A stretch of DNA of 13,159 nucleotides from CAZVYJ01 sp964631565 (GCA_964631565.1 CAZVYJ010000069.1:1-13159), one strand, 5' to 3'; positions 1-10,228 are shown, numbered from the stretch's first letter. Numbers and translations: made by a program. Notes: generated by a model not told the origin, from the sequence alone.

Positions 1-114
1 CCACTAAAGAAGTCGGCTATTTTTTTGCCTGAACTAAAACTGGGGATGAGTCAGCGGGATTTGGGCTTGATTAAACGGCGAAAATTGATAAGCTGGTGGC
101 CTGATATCAAGTTC

Positions 115-137
115 AAAGGACGCCCCAAGCGTCCTTT
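115..137 (+). terminator. Terminator-like hairpin upstream of accA
   Basis: A perfect 9-bp inverted repeat, AAAGGACGC (115-123) and GCGTCCTTT (129-137), has a 5-base loop CCCAA and is followed by a short T-rich stretch (TTTGTT). This looks like an intrinsic terminator for a gene lying left of the window. The T-run is imperfect, so termination may be partial. It also bears on the accA start, because the first in-frame ATG at 146 lies only 8 bases past the stem. Confidence 0.55.
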
Positions 138-187
138 GTTGGTATATGCAGCAGAAAGGCCCGCGCGGAGTGCCTGGGTACCTGTTT

Positions 188-1201
188 ATGGCGAAAGACA
201 ACAATAACGGCATAGAGAGCAGCTACCAATTGCCGTTCGAGAAACCGATTGCACGGCTTGCGAAGCAGATATCGGAGCTTGAAACCGCTCAGATTACCAG
301 CGGCCGGGATTTCTCCACCGAGATACGCCAGCTTCGCGCCCAGTATGTTTCCATGCTGCGCAAGACCTACACCAGCCTTACCCCCTGGGAAACCGTGCAG
401 GTGGCTCGCCACCCGGCCAGGCCGCTTTCGAACGATTACATTGACCGTATCGTCCGTGATTTCATAGAGTTGCACGGCGACCGCCGGTTTGGCGACGACA
501 AGGCGATACGCTGCGGCCTGGGGCGGATAGGCTCGGAGAAGGTCACTGTCATCGCCCAGCAGAAGGGCCGTGAGACCAAGGAAAAAATCGCCTGCAATTT
601 CGGCTGCGCCCATCCGGAAGGTTATCGCAAGGCGCTTCGCGTCATGAAGCTGGGCGAGAAATTCAATATTCCGATAGTCACGTTTATCGACACGCAGGGC
701 GCCTACCCCGGCGTCGGCTCGGAAGAGCGAGGCGTAGCCGAGGCCATCGCAAGAAATCTGCTGGAGATGAGCAGGCTTCGCGTGCCCGTCATGTGCGTAG
801 TAATCGGCGAGGGCGGCAGCGGCGGTGCGCTCGGTATCGGCGTGGGCGATCATATCTCCATGATGGAGTTTTCATTCTATTCGGTGATTTCACCGGAAGG
901 CTGCGCCGCCATTCTCTGGCGGACCGGCGAGAAGGCCGCCGAGGCCGCCGAGGCGATGAAGCTCACCGCAAAAAGCCTGAAAGAACTGGACATCATAGAC
1001 GAAATAATCCCCGAGCCGCTCGGCGGGGCGCATCGCAATCCGACTGAGGCTGCCAATATCCTGGAGAGGCACATAATAAGAACGCTTCGCAATCTCAAAC
1101 GCTACCCGACGCATGAACTGCTCAACAAGCGCTACGAGCGGTGGCGCAGGATGGGCAAGGTTCTGCATCTGGAGCTGCAGGCAGCCACCAAGCATGCTTA
1201 A
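188..1201 (+). CDS. accA: Acetyl-CoA carboxylase carboxyltransferase subunit alpha
   Basis: This is the alpha half of the cytoplasmic carboxyltransferase that moves the carboxyl group from biotin-BCCP to acetyl-CoA, making malonyl-CoA for fatty acid synthesis; it works with AccD, which is not in the window. Family blocks visible in order are an N-terminal helical region ending in the LTPWETVQVARHP block, FIELHGDRRFGDD, FIDTQGAYPGVGSEERG and the glycine-rich GEGGSGGALGIG oxyanion/CoA segment, followed by SPEGCAAILWR. Length is 337 aa from the chosen start, against about 320 in E. coli; the extra is a basic C-terminal tail. In-frame starts also exist at ATG 146 and GTG 170. I prefer ATG 188 because MAKDNNN leads directly into family-like sequence and 146 abuts the hairpin. 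No start has an ideal Shine-Dalgarno site; AAAGG at 155-159 would suit GTG 170. The gene converges on trpA with a 37-bp gap. Confidence 0.95.
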   Translation: MAKDNNNGIESSYQLPFEKPIARLAKQISELETAQITSGRDFSTEIRQLRAQYVSMLRKTYTSLTPWETVQVARHPARPLSNDYIDRIVRDFIELHGDRRFGDDKAIRCGLGRIGSEKVTVIAQQKGRETKEKIACNFGCAHPEGYRKALRVMKLGEKFNIPIVTFIDTQGAYPGVGSEERGVAEAIARNLLEMSRLRVPVMCVVIGEGGSGGALGIGVGDHISMMEFSFYSVISPEGCAAILWRTGEKAAEAAEAMKLTAKSLKELDIIDEIIPEPLGGAHRNPTEAANILERHIIRTLRNLKRYPTHELLNKRYERWRRMGKVLHLELQAATKHA

Positions 1202-1238
1202 CGCGTGTCTGGATGTTCACGTCTCATTTTCCCTGTGA

Positions 1239-2081
1239 TTACCGCTGAAGTGTCGGTTCAAGCAGTTCGCTGATGAAACTGCCTATCTGCTCGACCATTT
1301 TTTTGCGGGGCAGGCCTGCGGCGACGGCGTCTTCGATTCGCCGGACGATGGCCGAGCCGACTATCGCGCCGTCGGCGACCTGACAAACGGTTCTGACGGT
1401 ATTCGCATTCGAAACGCCGAAGCCGACGCATATCGGCATGGAAGTCTGCTTGTGCAGTTCGGCGACGGCCTTGATGGTCGCATCCGGCAGCTTGTCCCGT
1501 TCGCCGGTTATGCCGGCAACCGAGATGTAATATATGAAGCCGCGGCTGTGCCTGGCTATTTCGGTGCGGCGGCTCTGCGGCGAGGTCGGCGCGATAAGCA
1601 TGATATTCGCTATGCCGTGCGATGCGGCAAGCTTTTCGAACTCGCCGGCCTCTTCCAGCGACAGGTCGGGAACGATCAGCCCGTCGAATCCCGCTTCGGC
1701 GGCTGCGGCGACGAATTTCTCCGGACCGCGACGGAAAACTATCGAATAGCTCACCATCGCTATCAATGCAAGCCGACCGCCGTCTTTGCGATAGTCGCTG
1801 ACCATCCTGAAAATATCGTTCACCGTAACGCCGGCCTCCAGCGCCTTGGTGTAGGACGCCTGAATGACCGCGCCGTCGGCTATCGGGTCGCTGAAAGGTA
1901 TGCCCAGTTCGCACGCCTTTACGCCGCGGGCTTCGAAGTCGCGCAGCAGCGCGCCGGTGGTTTCCAGGTCCGGGTAGCCGGCCGTTATGAACGGCAGCAG
2001 CGTTTTTCCGCCGCTCGTTCGCAGTTCCGAAAAGGTCTTCACCACCCGATTATTTTGCAGTTTCTGTGATTGGGATGTCAT
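1239..2081 (-). CDS. trpA: Tryptophan synthase alpha chain
   Basis: TrpA cleaves indole-3-glycerol phosphate into indole and glyceraldehyde 3-phosphate and passes the indole through a tunnel to TrpB in the alpha2-beta2 complex. The 280-aa product is close to the usual 265-280. It is a TIM barrel, with the family signature CELGIPFSDPIADG at about residues 57-70 holding the catalytic acids Glu58 and Asp69 (Glu49 and Asp60 in Salmonella). The phosphate-binding part near the C-terminus (CVGFGVSNANTV, then GAIVGSAIV) is intact. The frame is open further upstream, but that extension runs through trpB in another frame. ATG 2081, 29 bp after the trpB stop, gives a family-like N-terminus. The Shine-Dalgarno site is weak, so translation probably depends on coupling to trpB. 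Confidence 0.96.
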   Translation of the reverse strand: MTSQSQKLQNNRVVKTFSELRTSGGKTLLPFITAGYPDLETTGALLRDFEARGVKACELGIPFSDPIADGAVIQASYTKALEAGVTVNDIFRMVSDYRKDGGRLALIAMVSYSIVFRRGPEKFVAAAAEAGFDGLIVPDLSLEEAGEFEKLAASHGIANIMLIAPTSPQSRRTEIARHSRGFIYYISVAGITGERDKLPDATIKAVAELHKQTSMPICVGFGVSNANTVRTVCQVADGAIVGSAIVRRIEDAVAAGLPRKKMVEQIGSFISELLEPTLQR

Positions 2082-2110
2082 GGCTTTTGTGCAATCTCTA
2101 TGGTTATCGC

Positions 2111-3322
<1,212 letters not shown>

Positions 3323-3354
3323 GAAACCTTGTCCTTACCTGCTTCAAACAGGGC

Positions 3355-3383
3355 ATCCTAAGCGGTATTGGTTAATTCGACAA
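3355..3383 (-). promoter_or_regulatory. Putative sigma70-like promoter for trpBA
   Basis: Read on the minus strand, TTGTCG (3383-3378) and TAGGAT (3360-3355) are separated by exactly 17 bases. Each matches four of six consensus positions. Transcription would begin about 25 bases before the trpB ATG, leaving room for its AAGGACAAGG ribosome site. Confidence 0.45.
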
Positions 3384-3399
3384 GTCCCGATACCCTCGT

Positions 3400-3427
3400 T
3401 TGCATTGGGCGGATTCGAACGTATAAT
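3400..3427 (+). promoter_or_regulatory. Putative sigma70-like promoter for the mdh operon
   Basis: TTGCAT (3400-3405), a 16-base spacer and a perfect TATAAT (3422-3427) make a convincing promoter. The start point would fall near 3434, about 30 bases upstream of mdh. Its -35 box lies 16 bases from the -35 box of the divergent trpB promoter, so a factor binding between them could affect both operons. Confidence 0.65.
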
Positions 3428-3462
3428 TACCGCCTTGTCATATTAAGGAAAGGTTCGGCCGA

Positions 3463-4398
3463 ATGGCGACGAAAAAGCTGAGCATAATAGGGGCGGGAAA
3501 TGTCGGGGCGAGCTGCGCCGTCTGGGCGGCGAAGCGCGAACTGGGCGATATAGTGCTGGTCGACATCGTGGAAGGCCTGCCGCAGGGCAAGGCGCTGGAC
3601 CTCTGCCAGGCGGCGCCGGTGGAAGGCTTCGAAGCGAGCGTCATCGGCACGAACGATTATGCCGACACCGCGGACAGCGACGTTGTCATCATCACCTCCG
3701 GCCTGGCCCGCAAACCGGGCATGAGCCGCGACGACCTACTGGCCGCCAACGCGAAAATCGTCAAGGAAGTCACCCGGAACGTTGCGAAACATTCTCCCGA
3801 CGCGGTGCTGATTGTCGTCACCAACCCGGTCGATGCGATGGTGCATGTGGCGCATCAGATAAGCGGCTTCGAGACCAATCGCGTGCTCGGCCAGGCCGGC
3901 GTGCTGGACACCGCCCGCTTCCGCATGTTCCTCGCCGAGGCGATAGGCTGTTCCGTCAAGGATGTCTCTGCAGTGCTCCTTGGCAGCCACGGCGACGACA
4001 TGGTTCCGCTGCCGCGTTACGCGACAGCCGGCGGCATTCCGGTTTCGCAACTGCTGTCGGAAGATAAAATCACCGCCATAGTCGAACGCACCCGAAAGGG
4101 CGGCGGCGAAATCGTGGCCCTGCTCAAGACAGGCAGCGCGTTTTACGCGCCGGCTGCCGCAAGCGTGCAGATGGCCGAGGCTGTCATCCGCGACCAGAAG
4201 CGGATTCTTCCGGCCGCCGCCTATTGCGACAGGGAATATGGCGTCGGCGGATATTTCGTCGGCGTGCCGGCGGTTCTGGGTGCCGACGGCTGCGAAAAAA
4301 TAATAGAAATAGAGCTTACCGACGCCGAACGCGAAGAGTTCAATAGAAGTGCGCAGCATATCAGAGGAATTGCTGATGCTGTTAAGAAGATAATCTAA
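3463..4398 (+). CDS. mdh: Malate dehydrogenase (LDH-like type)
   Basis: This enzyme oxidises malate to oxaloacetate with NAD+ in the TCA cycle. The 311-aa protein starts with the Rossmann loop GAGNVG (residues 10-15), with Asp34 at the end of the second strand favouring NAD over NADP. Substrate specificity is clear: the mobile loop ARKPGMSRDD supplies Arg83 and Arg89, where a lactate dehydrogenase would have Gln. The Asp149/Arg152 pair in LDTARFR and the catalytic His176 in GSHGDDM are present. ATG 3463 has the good upstream site AAGGAAAGG at about 3445-3453. It is first in a + strand run with the ThuA-like and phosphoesterase genes. The next TCA enzyme gene, fumC, lies about 1.6 kb away on the opposite strand. 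Confidence 0.95.
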   Translation: MATKKLSIIGAGNVGASCAVWAAKRELGDIVLVDIVEGLPQGKALDLCQAAPVEGFEASVIGTNDYADTADSDVVIITSGLARKPGMSRDDLLAANAKIVKEVTRNVAKHSPDAVLIVVTNPVDAMVHVAHQISGFETNRVLGQAGVLDTARFRMFLAEAIGCSVKDVSAVLLGSHGDDMVPLPRYATAGGIPVSQLLSEDKITAIVERTRKGGGEIVALLKTGSAFYAPAAASVQMAEAVIRDQKRILPAAAYCDREYGVGGYFVGVPAVLGADGCEKIIEIELTDAEREEFNRSAQHIRGIADAVKKII

Positions 4399-4418
4399 CT
4401 AATTAAGGAAAATACCCA

Positions 4419-5072
4419 ATGAAAGCGTTGATAGTTTACGGTGGCTGGGACGGCCACGAACCGGAAGCGATTTCGGGCGTTTTTGCAGCAGGCCTCAAGC
4501 AGCGTGGTTTTGAAAAGGTAGAACTTTGCCAGACGCTGGAAGTTTTTCTCGACGAGGCAAAGCTCAAGACGTTCGATCTTCTCATCACCCACTGGACGAT
4601 GGGCAAAATGACCTATGAGCAGTCGCTGGGCCTGTCGGCGGCGGTTCGCAGCGGCGTCGGCTTTGCCGGAGCGCACGGCGGCGCGGGCGACGCCTTCCGC
4701 GATCAGCCGGAATTCCAGTTCATGGTCGGCGGACAGTTCGTATTCCACCCGCCCATGCTGGAGTACGAAGTTCACCTTCTCGATTCCGAACATCCGGTGA
4801 CGAAAGGCATCAAGCCGACGTTCAAATATTACTCCGAGCAGTATTATATGCATATCGATCCGGCTATCCACGTTCTGGCGGATGCGCCGTTCGAACTCGA
4901 CGGCAGAATCGTCAACATGCCGTGCATGTGGACCAAAACCTTCGGCAAGGGCCGCGTGTTTTACTGTGCGCTGGGCCATTCCACGAAGGAATACAAGGAT
5001 CATCCGCATGTCCTTGAGATGATACTGCGAGGCATGGTCTGGGCGGCCGAAGGCAAAAAACTGGCCAAATAA
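4419..5072 (+). CDS. ThuA-like domain protein
   Basis: This 217-aa protein belongs to the ThuA family, named after a trehalose-utilisation gene; it has a flavodoxin/class-I-glutamine-amidotransferase-like fold. Visible family features are the first strand with a His (ALIVYGGWDGHEP, His13), LLITHW at 55-59, the elbow GFAGAHGGAGD (81-91), GGQFVFHPP, and the late block TKTFGKGRVFYCALGH. The amidotransferase-type Cys nucleophile is absent, as usual for ThuA proteins. No signal peptide is seen, so it is probably cytoplasmic. The ribosome site AAGGA (4405-4409) stands 9 bases before ATG 4419, which is 20 bp after mdh, indicating an operon. ThuA relatives often occur with sugar dehydrogenases or glycoside metabolism, but no sugar gene adjoins here. 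The substrate is unknown. Confidence 0.85.
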   Translation: MKALIVYGGWDGHEPEAISGVFAAGLKQRGFEKVELCQTLEVFLDEAKLKTFDLLITHWTMGKMTYEQSLGLSAAVRSGVGFAGAHGGAGDAFRDQPEFQFMVGGQFVFHPPMLEYEVHLLDSEHPVTKGIKPTFKYYSEQYYMHIDPAIHVLADAPFELDGRIVNMPCMWTKTFGKGRVFYCALGHSTKEYKDHPHVLEMILRGMVWAAEGKKLAK

Positions 5073-5114
5073 CCGGCATCGCGTGTCAAAAATCCCTGAT
5101 TTCAGGAGTCTGAC

Positions 5115-5978
5115 GTGAGACGTATCCCAATTCTCTCACTGTGTATCTTTGTTTTTGCGCTGGCAGGCTGTCAGACCACCGGTTTCTACTCGCCGGTCAG
5201 CGGCGAAGCGACGCCGTGGACGAATCTTAATTTCAGGAACAACCCGGCCGACTTCCAGTTCGCGGTCATGGCCGACAGGACCGGCGGCTGCCGTCCCGGC
5301 GTGTTTGAGAAAGCCTGCGACAAGCTGAACCTGCTCCAGCCGGAGTTTGTCATGTGCGTCGGCGACCTTATCGAGGGCGGCACCACGGACAGGAACGTGC
5401 TGAAAATGCAACAGGATGAGTTCGACGGGATAGTCGGCAAGCTGGAGATGCCGTTTTTCCATGTCGCCGGAAACCACGATATCGGCAACCCGGTGATGGC
5501 CGAAACATGGCGTGATCGTTACGGCCGCGAGTACTACTACTTCATTTACAAAAACGTCCTGTTCCTCTGTCTGTGCACGGAAGACGAGCGGCCGGGCAAC
5601 ATCAGCGACGCACAAGTCGAATATTTCGAAAAGGCCCTCGATGCCCACAAAGACGTTCGCTGGACGTTTCTGTTCATGCACGAGCCGCTTTACCAGACGC
5701 CCGGCGAACCGTGGCAGGCAATAGAGGCCGCTCTTGGCGACAGGCCTTTCACTGTTTTTGCCGGCCACATGCACACGCACGCCATCATGAAAAAGGGCAA
5801 TGGAACATACATTCGCATGGCCACCACTGGCGCCGGCAGCCCGCTGCAGGGTCCGGCGGCCGGCACGTTCGACCATATCGTCTGGGTCGCCATGACGCCT
5901 CAGGAGCCTCGCATAGCCAACATGATGCTCGACGGAATACTGGGCGAGGATGTGATTGCCGAAGCGACAGCAAAGTAG
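5115..5978 (+). CDS. Lipoprotein metallophosphoesterase (calcineurin-like)
   Basis: This 287-aa calcineurin-like phosphoesterase carries a lipoprotein signal. The N-terminus has basic residues, a hydrophobic core and the lipobox LAGC with Cys19, so it is probably anchored outside the cytoplasmic membrane. Metal-site motifs occur in order: Asp54 in MADRTGG, Asp84 in VGDLIEG, GNHD (119-122), His189 in FMHEP and GHMH (217-220). The usual first motif DxH is DRT here, so one metal-binding His is replaced by Thr; this DRTGG form recurs in a known subfamily. The start is GTG 5115, supported by AGGAG (5104-5108) six bases upstream. The first part of that site can pair with CCTG at 5095-5098. It follows the ThuA-like gene by 42 bp and ends just before a terminator. 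The phosphoester substrate cannot be named. Confidence 0.85.
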   Translation: MRRIPILSLCIFVFALAGCQTTGFYSPVSGEATPWTNLNFRNNPADFQFAVMADRTGGCRPGVFEKACDKLNLLQPEFVMCVGDLIEGGTTDRNVLKMQQDEFDGIVGKLEMPFFHVAGNHDIGNPVMAETWRDRYGREYYYFIYKNVLFLCLCTEDERPGNISDAQVEYFEKALDAHKDVRWTFLFMHEPLYQTPGEPWQAIEAALGDRPFTVFAGHMHTHAIMKKGNGTYIRMATTGAGSPLQGPAAGTFDHIVWVAMTPQEPRIANMMLDGILGEDVIAEATAK

Positions 5979-6004
5979 CAGGCCTTACAACATTGGCACA
6001 GTCT

Positions 6005-6037
6005 ACGCGGTTCGTCCCCAAGGGTCGGACCGCGTTT

Positions 6038-6039
<2 letters not shown>
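6005..6039 (+). terminator. Rho-independent terminator of the mdh operon
   Basis: A 14-position stem pairs 6005-6018 with 6022-6035, with one G-U pair and one T-T mismatch around a CAA loop. It is followed directly by TTTTTATTTG. It stands 26 bp after the phosphoesterase stop and would end transcription from mdh. The minus-strand side lacks a T-run, so it should not stop fumC transcripts efficiently. The fumC stop codon (6038-6040) overlaps the T-run. Confidence 0.85.
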
Positions 6040-7420
<1,381 letters not shown>

Positions 7421-7443
7421 ATTCAGCGCTCCCGTCGGCCGGG

Positions 7444-7472
7444 ATTATACTCTCCCGCCCGGCGCATTCCCA
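7444..7472 (-). promoter_or_regulatory. Putative promoter for fumC
   Basis: On the minus strand a perfect TATAAT (7449-7444) lies 23 bases before the fumC ATG. Seventeen bases further upstream is TGGGAA (7472-7467), a poor -35 match. The short leader retains the GGGAG ribosome site. The weak -35 suggests an activator or an alternative sigma factor. Confidence 0.45.
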
Positions 7473-7496
7473 TCATTCCTGACGCCAACTCGCCGC

Positions 7497-7526
7497 TTGG
7501 CGCAGGTCGCCCGATGAGCGTAAACT
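7497..7526 (+). promoter_or_regulatory. Weak candidate promoter for the HEAT-like/comF pair
   Basis: TTGGCG (7497-7502), an 18-base spacer and TAAACT (7521-7526) each match four of six consensus positions. Transcription would begin near 7533, only about 3 bases before the ATG at 7536. That gene also lacks a Shine-Dalgarno site, so the transcript may be essentially leaderless. Confidence 0.25.
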
Positions 7527-7535
7527 CGGTTCCAT

Positions 7536-9446
7536 ATGGGAGCGATTGTCGGCTATTTTCGGTCACACCCCTGGCAGCGTCGCCTTCTGACGGCGATGGC
7601 GGCGATAATACTCGGGCTCATCGCCGCAATGATCGCGTTTCCGTATTACCGCGATTACACGATCATCCGTGACATGGGCAGCAGCGACGAAGCGGCACGC
7701 ACCGACGCGACGGAGCGAGCCATGTATCTCGCCGAGCGGGATGAACGTTTCCGCGGGCGGCTTTACGATGCACTGGGTACGGAAAGCGACGTCAGATTCA
7801 TGACGATAATGGGCATCCTCAGCAGCCTGAAAAATGCACCTGCGCCGGATCAGCTTTATGTAAATCGCATGCAGGCGATACAATTCGCGCACAACAATAC
7901 CATCCACGACGATTTCGCCTGCGAACGGATTCTCCGTGAAACAATCATTTCGGGACGGAACGATAGGTATGTGCGCGAAATACTGGAAGCGGCCCATGTT
8001 CACGCCTCGCCGACAGTTCGCATTCTTGCGGGTACGCTCGCCGCTTCGCTTGGCGACGACAAGACTATAGAAAAACTGCTGTCCGACAAAGACGACACCG
8101 TCGTCGCAGCAGCCGCACTTGACGCCGGACTGGCCGGCTGCAGCAAACTCGCCGCAAAAACAGGCGAACTGCTCGCGAAAACCGAGTCTCCGGTAATCAT
8201 GTCCGACGCCGCTTATGCGATGGCGATTCTTGACGCGGACTTGGCCGGCCACAAGGTCTGCAAAATGCTGGCGGCCACGGAAGACGACCTGCTGCGAGAC
8301 CGGCTGCTGCATGTCGCGTCCCTGCTCGACGGCGATGAAGTCCGCAAGGCAGTGTTCGAATTGCTGGAATCCGCGAAAAAAGCGGGTAAATACCCTTCTG
8401 CCGCAACGATACTCGCAGCCGGCAAACTTGGCATGAAACAAGCCGCCCCGTACGTTCTGGCCGTCCTGCGGGATGTGGTCGAAAAGAAAAACGCCAAACT
8501 GCACGAGTCGCACGTGTTGGCTGCGATAGACGCCGCGGACAGGCTCGACCTCCCCGCAGGCAAAGAACTGCTGAAACTCATCCCCAGCATGTGGACTTAT
8601 GAAGTGACTGCCGTGCGGGCGGTCGAACTTCTAGGCAGGCAGGTGTCGAAACTTCCCGCAGACGATTCGCTTCGCAAAGAAGCCGTCAAACTGCTTCGCC
8701 AGGCCGCATCGCAAGCCTACATCGAAGGCTCCACCATGCTTCCGTCAGCCGCCGCAGCCGTCGCACTGTGGAAGCTTAATGAAGATCCGGACGACAAAGC
8801 CGTCCGTCACATGTCCGCAAGCGATGCGATTGTTCCCGGCGATTACATTTCGTGGCATCTGTCGCCGACAGCGCCCGGCCGCGCGTTCGAGCTGGGCATG
8901 CGCATGCTGCCGCCTCCACTGGAAAAGGACGTTCCGGTAGAAGAGCAGCCGCCTCGCGTCCACAACACCAACGAGCGGTGCTGCGGCGCGATGCTTCTCG
9001 GCCTGGCGGCCCGGACGCCGCAGCAGAAGGCCGACGCCGTCGCGAGAATCCTGTTGCGCACTGACAAGATACTGATAACCGACCCAGTCGAAATAGACAC
9101 GCTTAATTGCGCCCTGCTCCTATTGAATGCGCCCCGGGCCGACCGTGATAAAGTTTTCTGGGCTCTCATGAGCGGAAAGTTCCCGGAAAAAAGAGCGATG
9201 ACGGCCCTGCTCGCCGTCGGCGACAAGGAATCGCTGGATTGGCTGCTGCTGAGCGATATCTCCGACGACGCCAGGTACCGTTTCATCGTCGAACATGAGA
9301 TCGGGGACCTGTTGAAATCCGCCGTTCCCCAGCTGCCGCAGATAGACATCGCAGCTGAAGACGACCTGGCGATGTGGCAGCTGAAAATTCTCTGTCATAC
9401 CTACGCGATAAAACGCGAATCAATTAAACCGGGGCTGCCCAGATGA
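7536..9446 (+). CDS. Membrane-anchored HEAT-repeat-like protein of unknown function
   Basis: This 636-aa protein is not a recognised enzyme. Residues 1-17 are short and basic (two Arg before the membrane segment), and about 17-35 form one hydrophobic helix (LLTAMAAIILGLIAAMIAF). This predicts a single-pass protein with nearly all its mass outside the cytoplasm, or a signal anchor. The rest, about residues 50-610, is Ala/Leu-rich helical sequence with repeated short helix pairs ending in Asp or Lys-Asp turns, typical of HEAT/ARM-like scaffolds (for example VRILAGTLAASLGDD and AAAALDAGLAGCSKL). I see no catalytic motif. A proline-rich loop near residues 465-480 (LPPPLEKD, then EEQPPR) may divide two solenoid blocks. 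Its stop overlaps the comF start (ATGA), so the two genes are translationally coupled. ATG 7536 lacks a ribosome site; ATG 7596 would cut into the membrane helix. Confidence 0.75.
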   Translation: MGAIVGYFRSHPWQRRLLTAMAAIILGLIAAMIAFPYYRDYTIIRDMGSSDEAARTDATERAMYLAERDERFRGRLYDALGTESDVRFMTIMGILSSLKNAPAPDQLYVNRMQAIQFAHNNTIHDDFACERILRETIISGRNDRYVREILEAAHVHASPTVRILAGTLAASLGDDKTIEKLLSDKDDTVVAAAALDAGLAGCSKLAAKTGELLAKTESPVIMSDAAYAMAILDADLAGHKVCKMLAATEDDLLRDRLLHVASLLDGDEVRKAVFELLESAKKAGKYPSAATILAAGKLGMKQAAPYVLAVLRDVVEKKNAKLHESHVLAAIDAADRLDLPAGKELLKLIPSMWTYEVTAVRAVELLGRQVSKLPADDSLRKEAVKLLRQAASQAYIEGSTMLPSAAAAVALWKLNEDPDDKAVRHMSASDAIVPGDYISWHLSPTAPGRAFELGMRMLPPPLEKDVPVEEQPPRVHNTNERCCGAMLLGLAARTPQQKADAVARILLRTDKILITDPVEIDTLNCALLLLNAPRADRDKVFWALMSGKFPEKRAMTALLAVGDKESLDWLLLSDISDDARYRFIVEHEIGDLLKSAVPQLPQIDIAAEDDLAMWQLKILCHTYAIKRESIKPGLPR

Positions 9447-10228
9447 AAACCAACACGATACGCGGAGCGATTCGCATGGTGGCCGGCGGACTGGCCGACC
9501 TGCTGCTGCCCCGCGTTTGTGCAGCCTGTGGAGCAAACCGGATAGCCGATGAGCATCTCTGCGAAGACTGCAGCCGCGAACTCCTGACGCTGGTTTCGCT
9601 GCCGTACTGCCCGCGCTGCGGGTCCACAATCGGGCCGAACATCCCGGTTCGCGAAGACGGGTGCAGCTGCTGCCCGCCGATACTGCCTCGCTTCGCCCGC
9701 GTTTTCCGGCTGGGCCCGTACGCCGGACCGCTGCGGAGCGTCATACGTGAACTGAAATATCGCCGCCGCGAAGAAATGCGGCGCCGGCTCGGCAGGCTGC
9801 TGGGCCGGGCGGTTGCAGCGGCCGGGCTTGAGCCGCCGCTTGACATGGTTATGCCCGTGCCGATGTACTGGCGGCGAAGGCTGTCGCGGGGCTATGACCA
9901 CGCCCGCGTCCTTGCCTGCGCCGTCGCTGCGGAACTGCACCTGCCGGTCGGCGACGAGCTGATACGCGTGCGGCATACCCCGCCGCAGACGCATCTTTCG
10001 AAATCGAAACGGATCAAAAACGTCCAGGGCGCATTCCAGTTGAATGCCGCTGGGACAATCAGCGGTGCACATGTTCTGCTGGTGGACGACGTAAGCACGA
10101 CAGGCGCCACAGCCAACGAAGCCGCTGCGACCCTGCTCGCAGGCGGCGCGTCCAGGGTAATTCTCGCGGTGGTCGCCAAGTCCGAGCCGCCCACAGCCTA
10201 TACCGACTACTGGAGCCGCAGCGGCTAG
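9443..10228 (+). CDS. comF: ComF family phosphoribosyltransferase-like protein
   Basis: This 261-aa protein has the standard ComF layout. The N-terminal zinc-ribbon-like part has Cys26/29 (CAAC), Cys40/43 (CEDC) and Cys56/59 (CPRC), with CSCC at 74-77. Then come the ComF blocks LKYRRREEM and PVPMYWRRRLSRGYDHA (138-154), THLSKSKRIKNVQGAF, and the type-I phosphoribosyltransferase PRPP loop VLLVDDVSTTGAT (211-223). ComF proteins take part in DNA uptake during natural transformation in several bacteria, but many copies occur in non-competent species and the substrate is unsettled. No other competence gene is visible here. Translation probably depends on the HEAT-like gene, whose stop it overlaps by 4 bp. 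The gene ends tail to tail with ybeY. Confidence 0.88.
   Translation: MKTNTIRGAIRMVAGGLADLLLPRVCAACGANRIADEHLCEDCSRELLTLVSLPYCPRCGSTIGPNIPVREDGCSCCPPILPRFARVFRLGPYAGPLRSVIRELKYRRREEMRRRLGRLLGRAVAAAGLEPPLDMVMPVPMYWRRRLSRGYDHARVLACAVAAELHLPVGDELIRVRHTPPQTHLSKSKRIKNVQGAFQLNAAGTISGAHVLLVDDVSTTGATANEAAATLLAGGASRVILAVVAKSEPPTAYTDYWSRSG

Noticed and set aside
25..207. Small ORF starting with TTG at the left end
   Set aside because: It runs through the terminator-like hairpin and overlaps accA in another frame, with no ribosome site and no recognisable product.
113..853. 246-codon open frame on the - strand opposite accA
   Set aside because: It is antisense to well-conserved accA and has no recognisable domain or ribosome site.
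1202..1238. Possible terminator between accA and trpA (CGTG/CACG followed by TCTCATTTT)
   Set aside because: The stem is only 4 bp with a 10-base loop, too weak to call.
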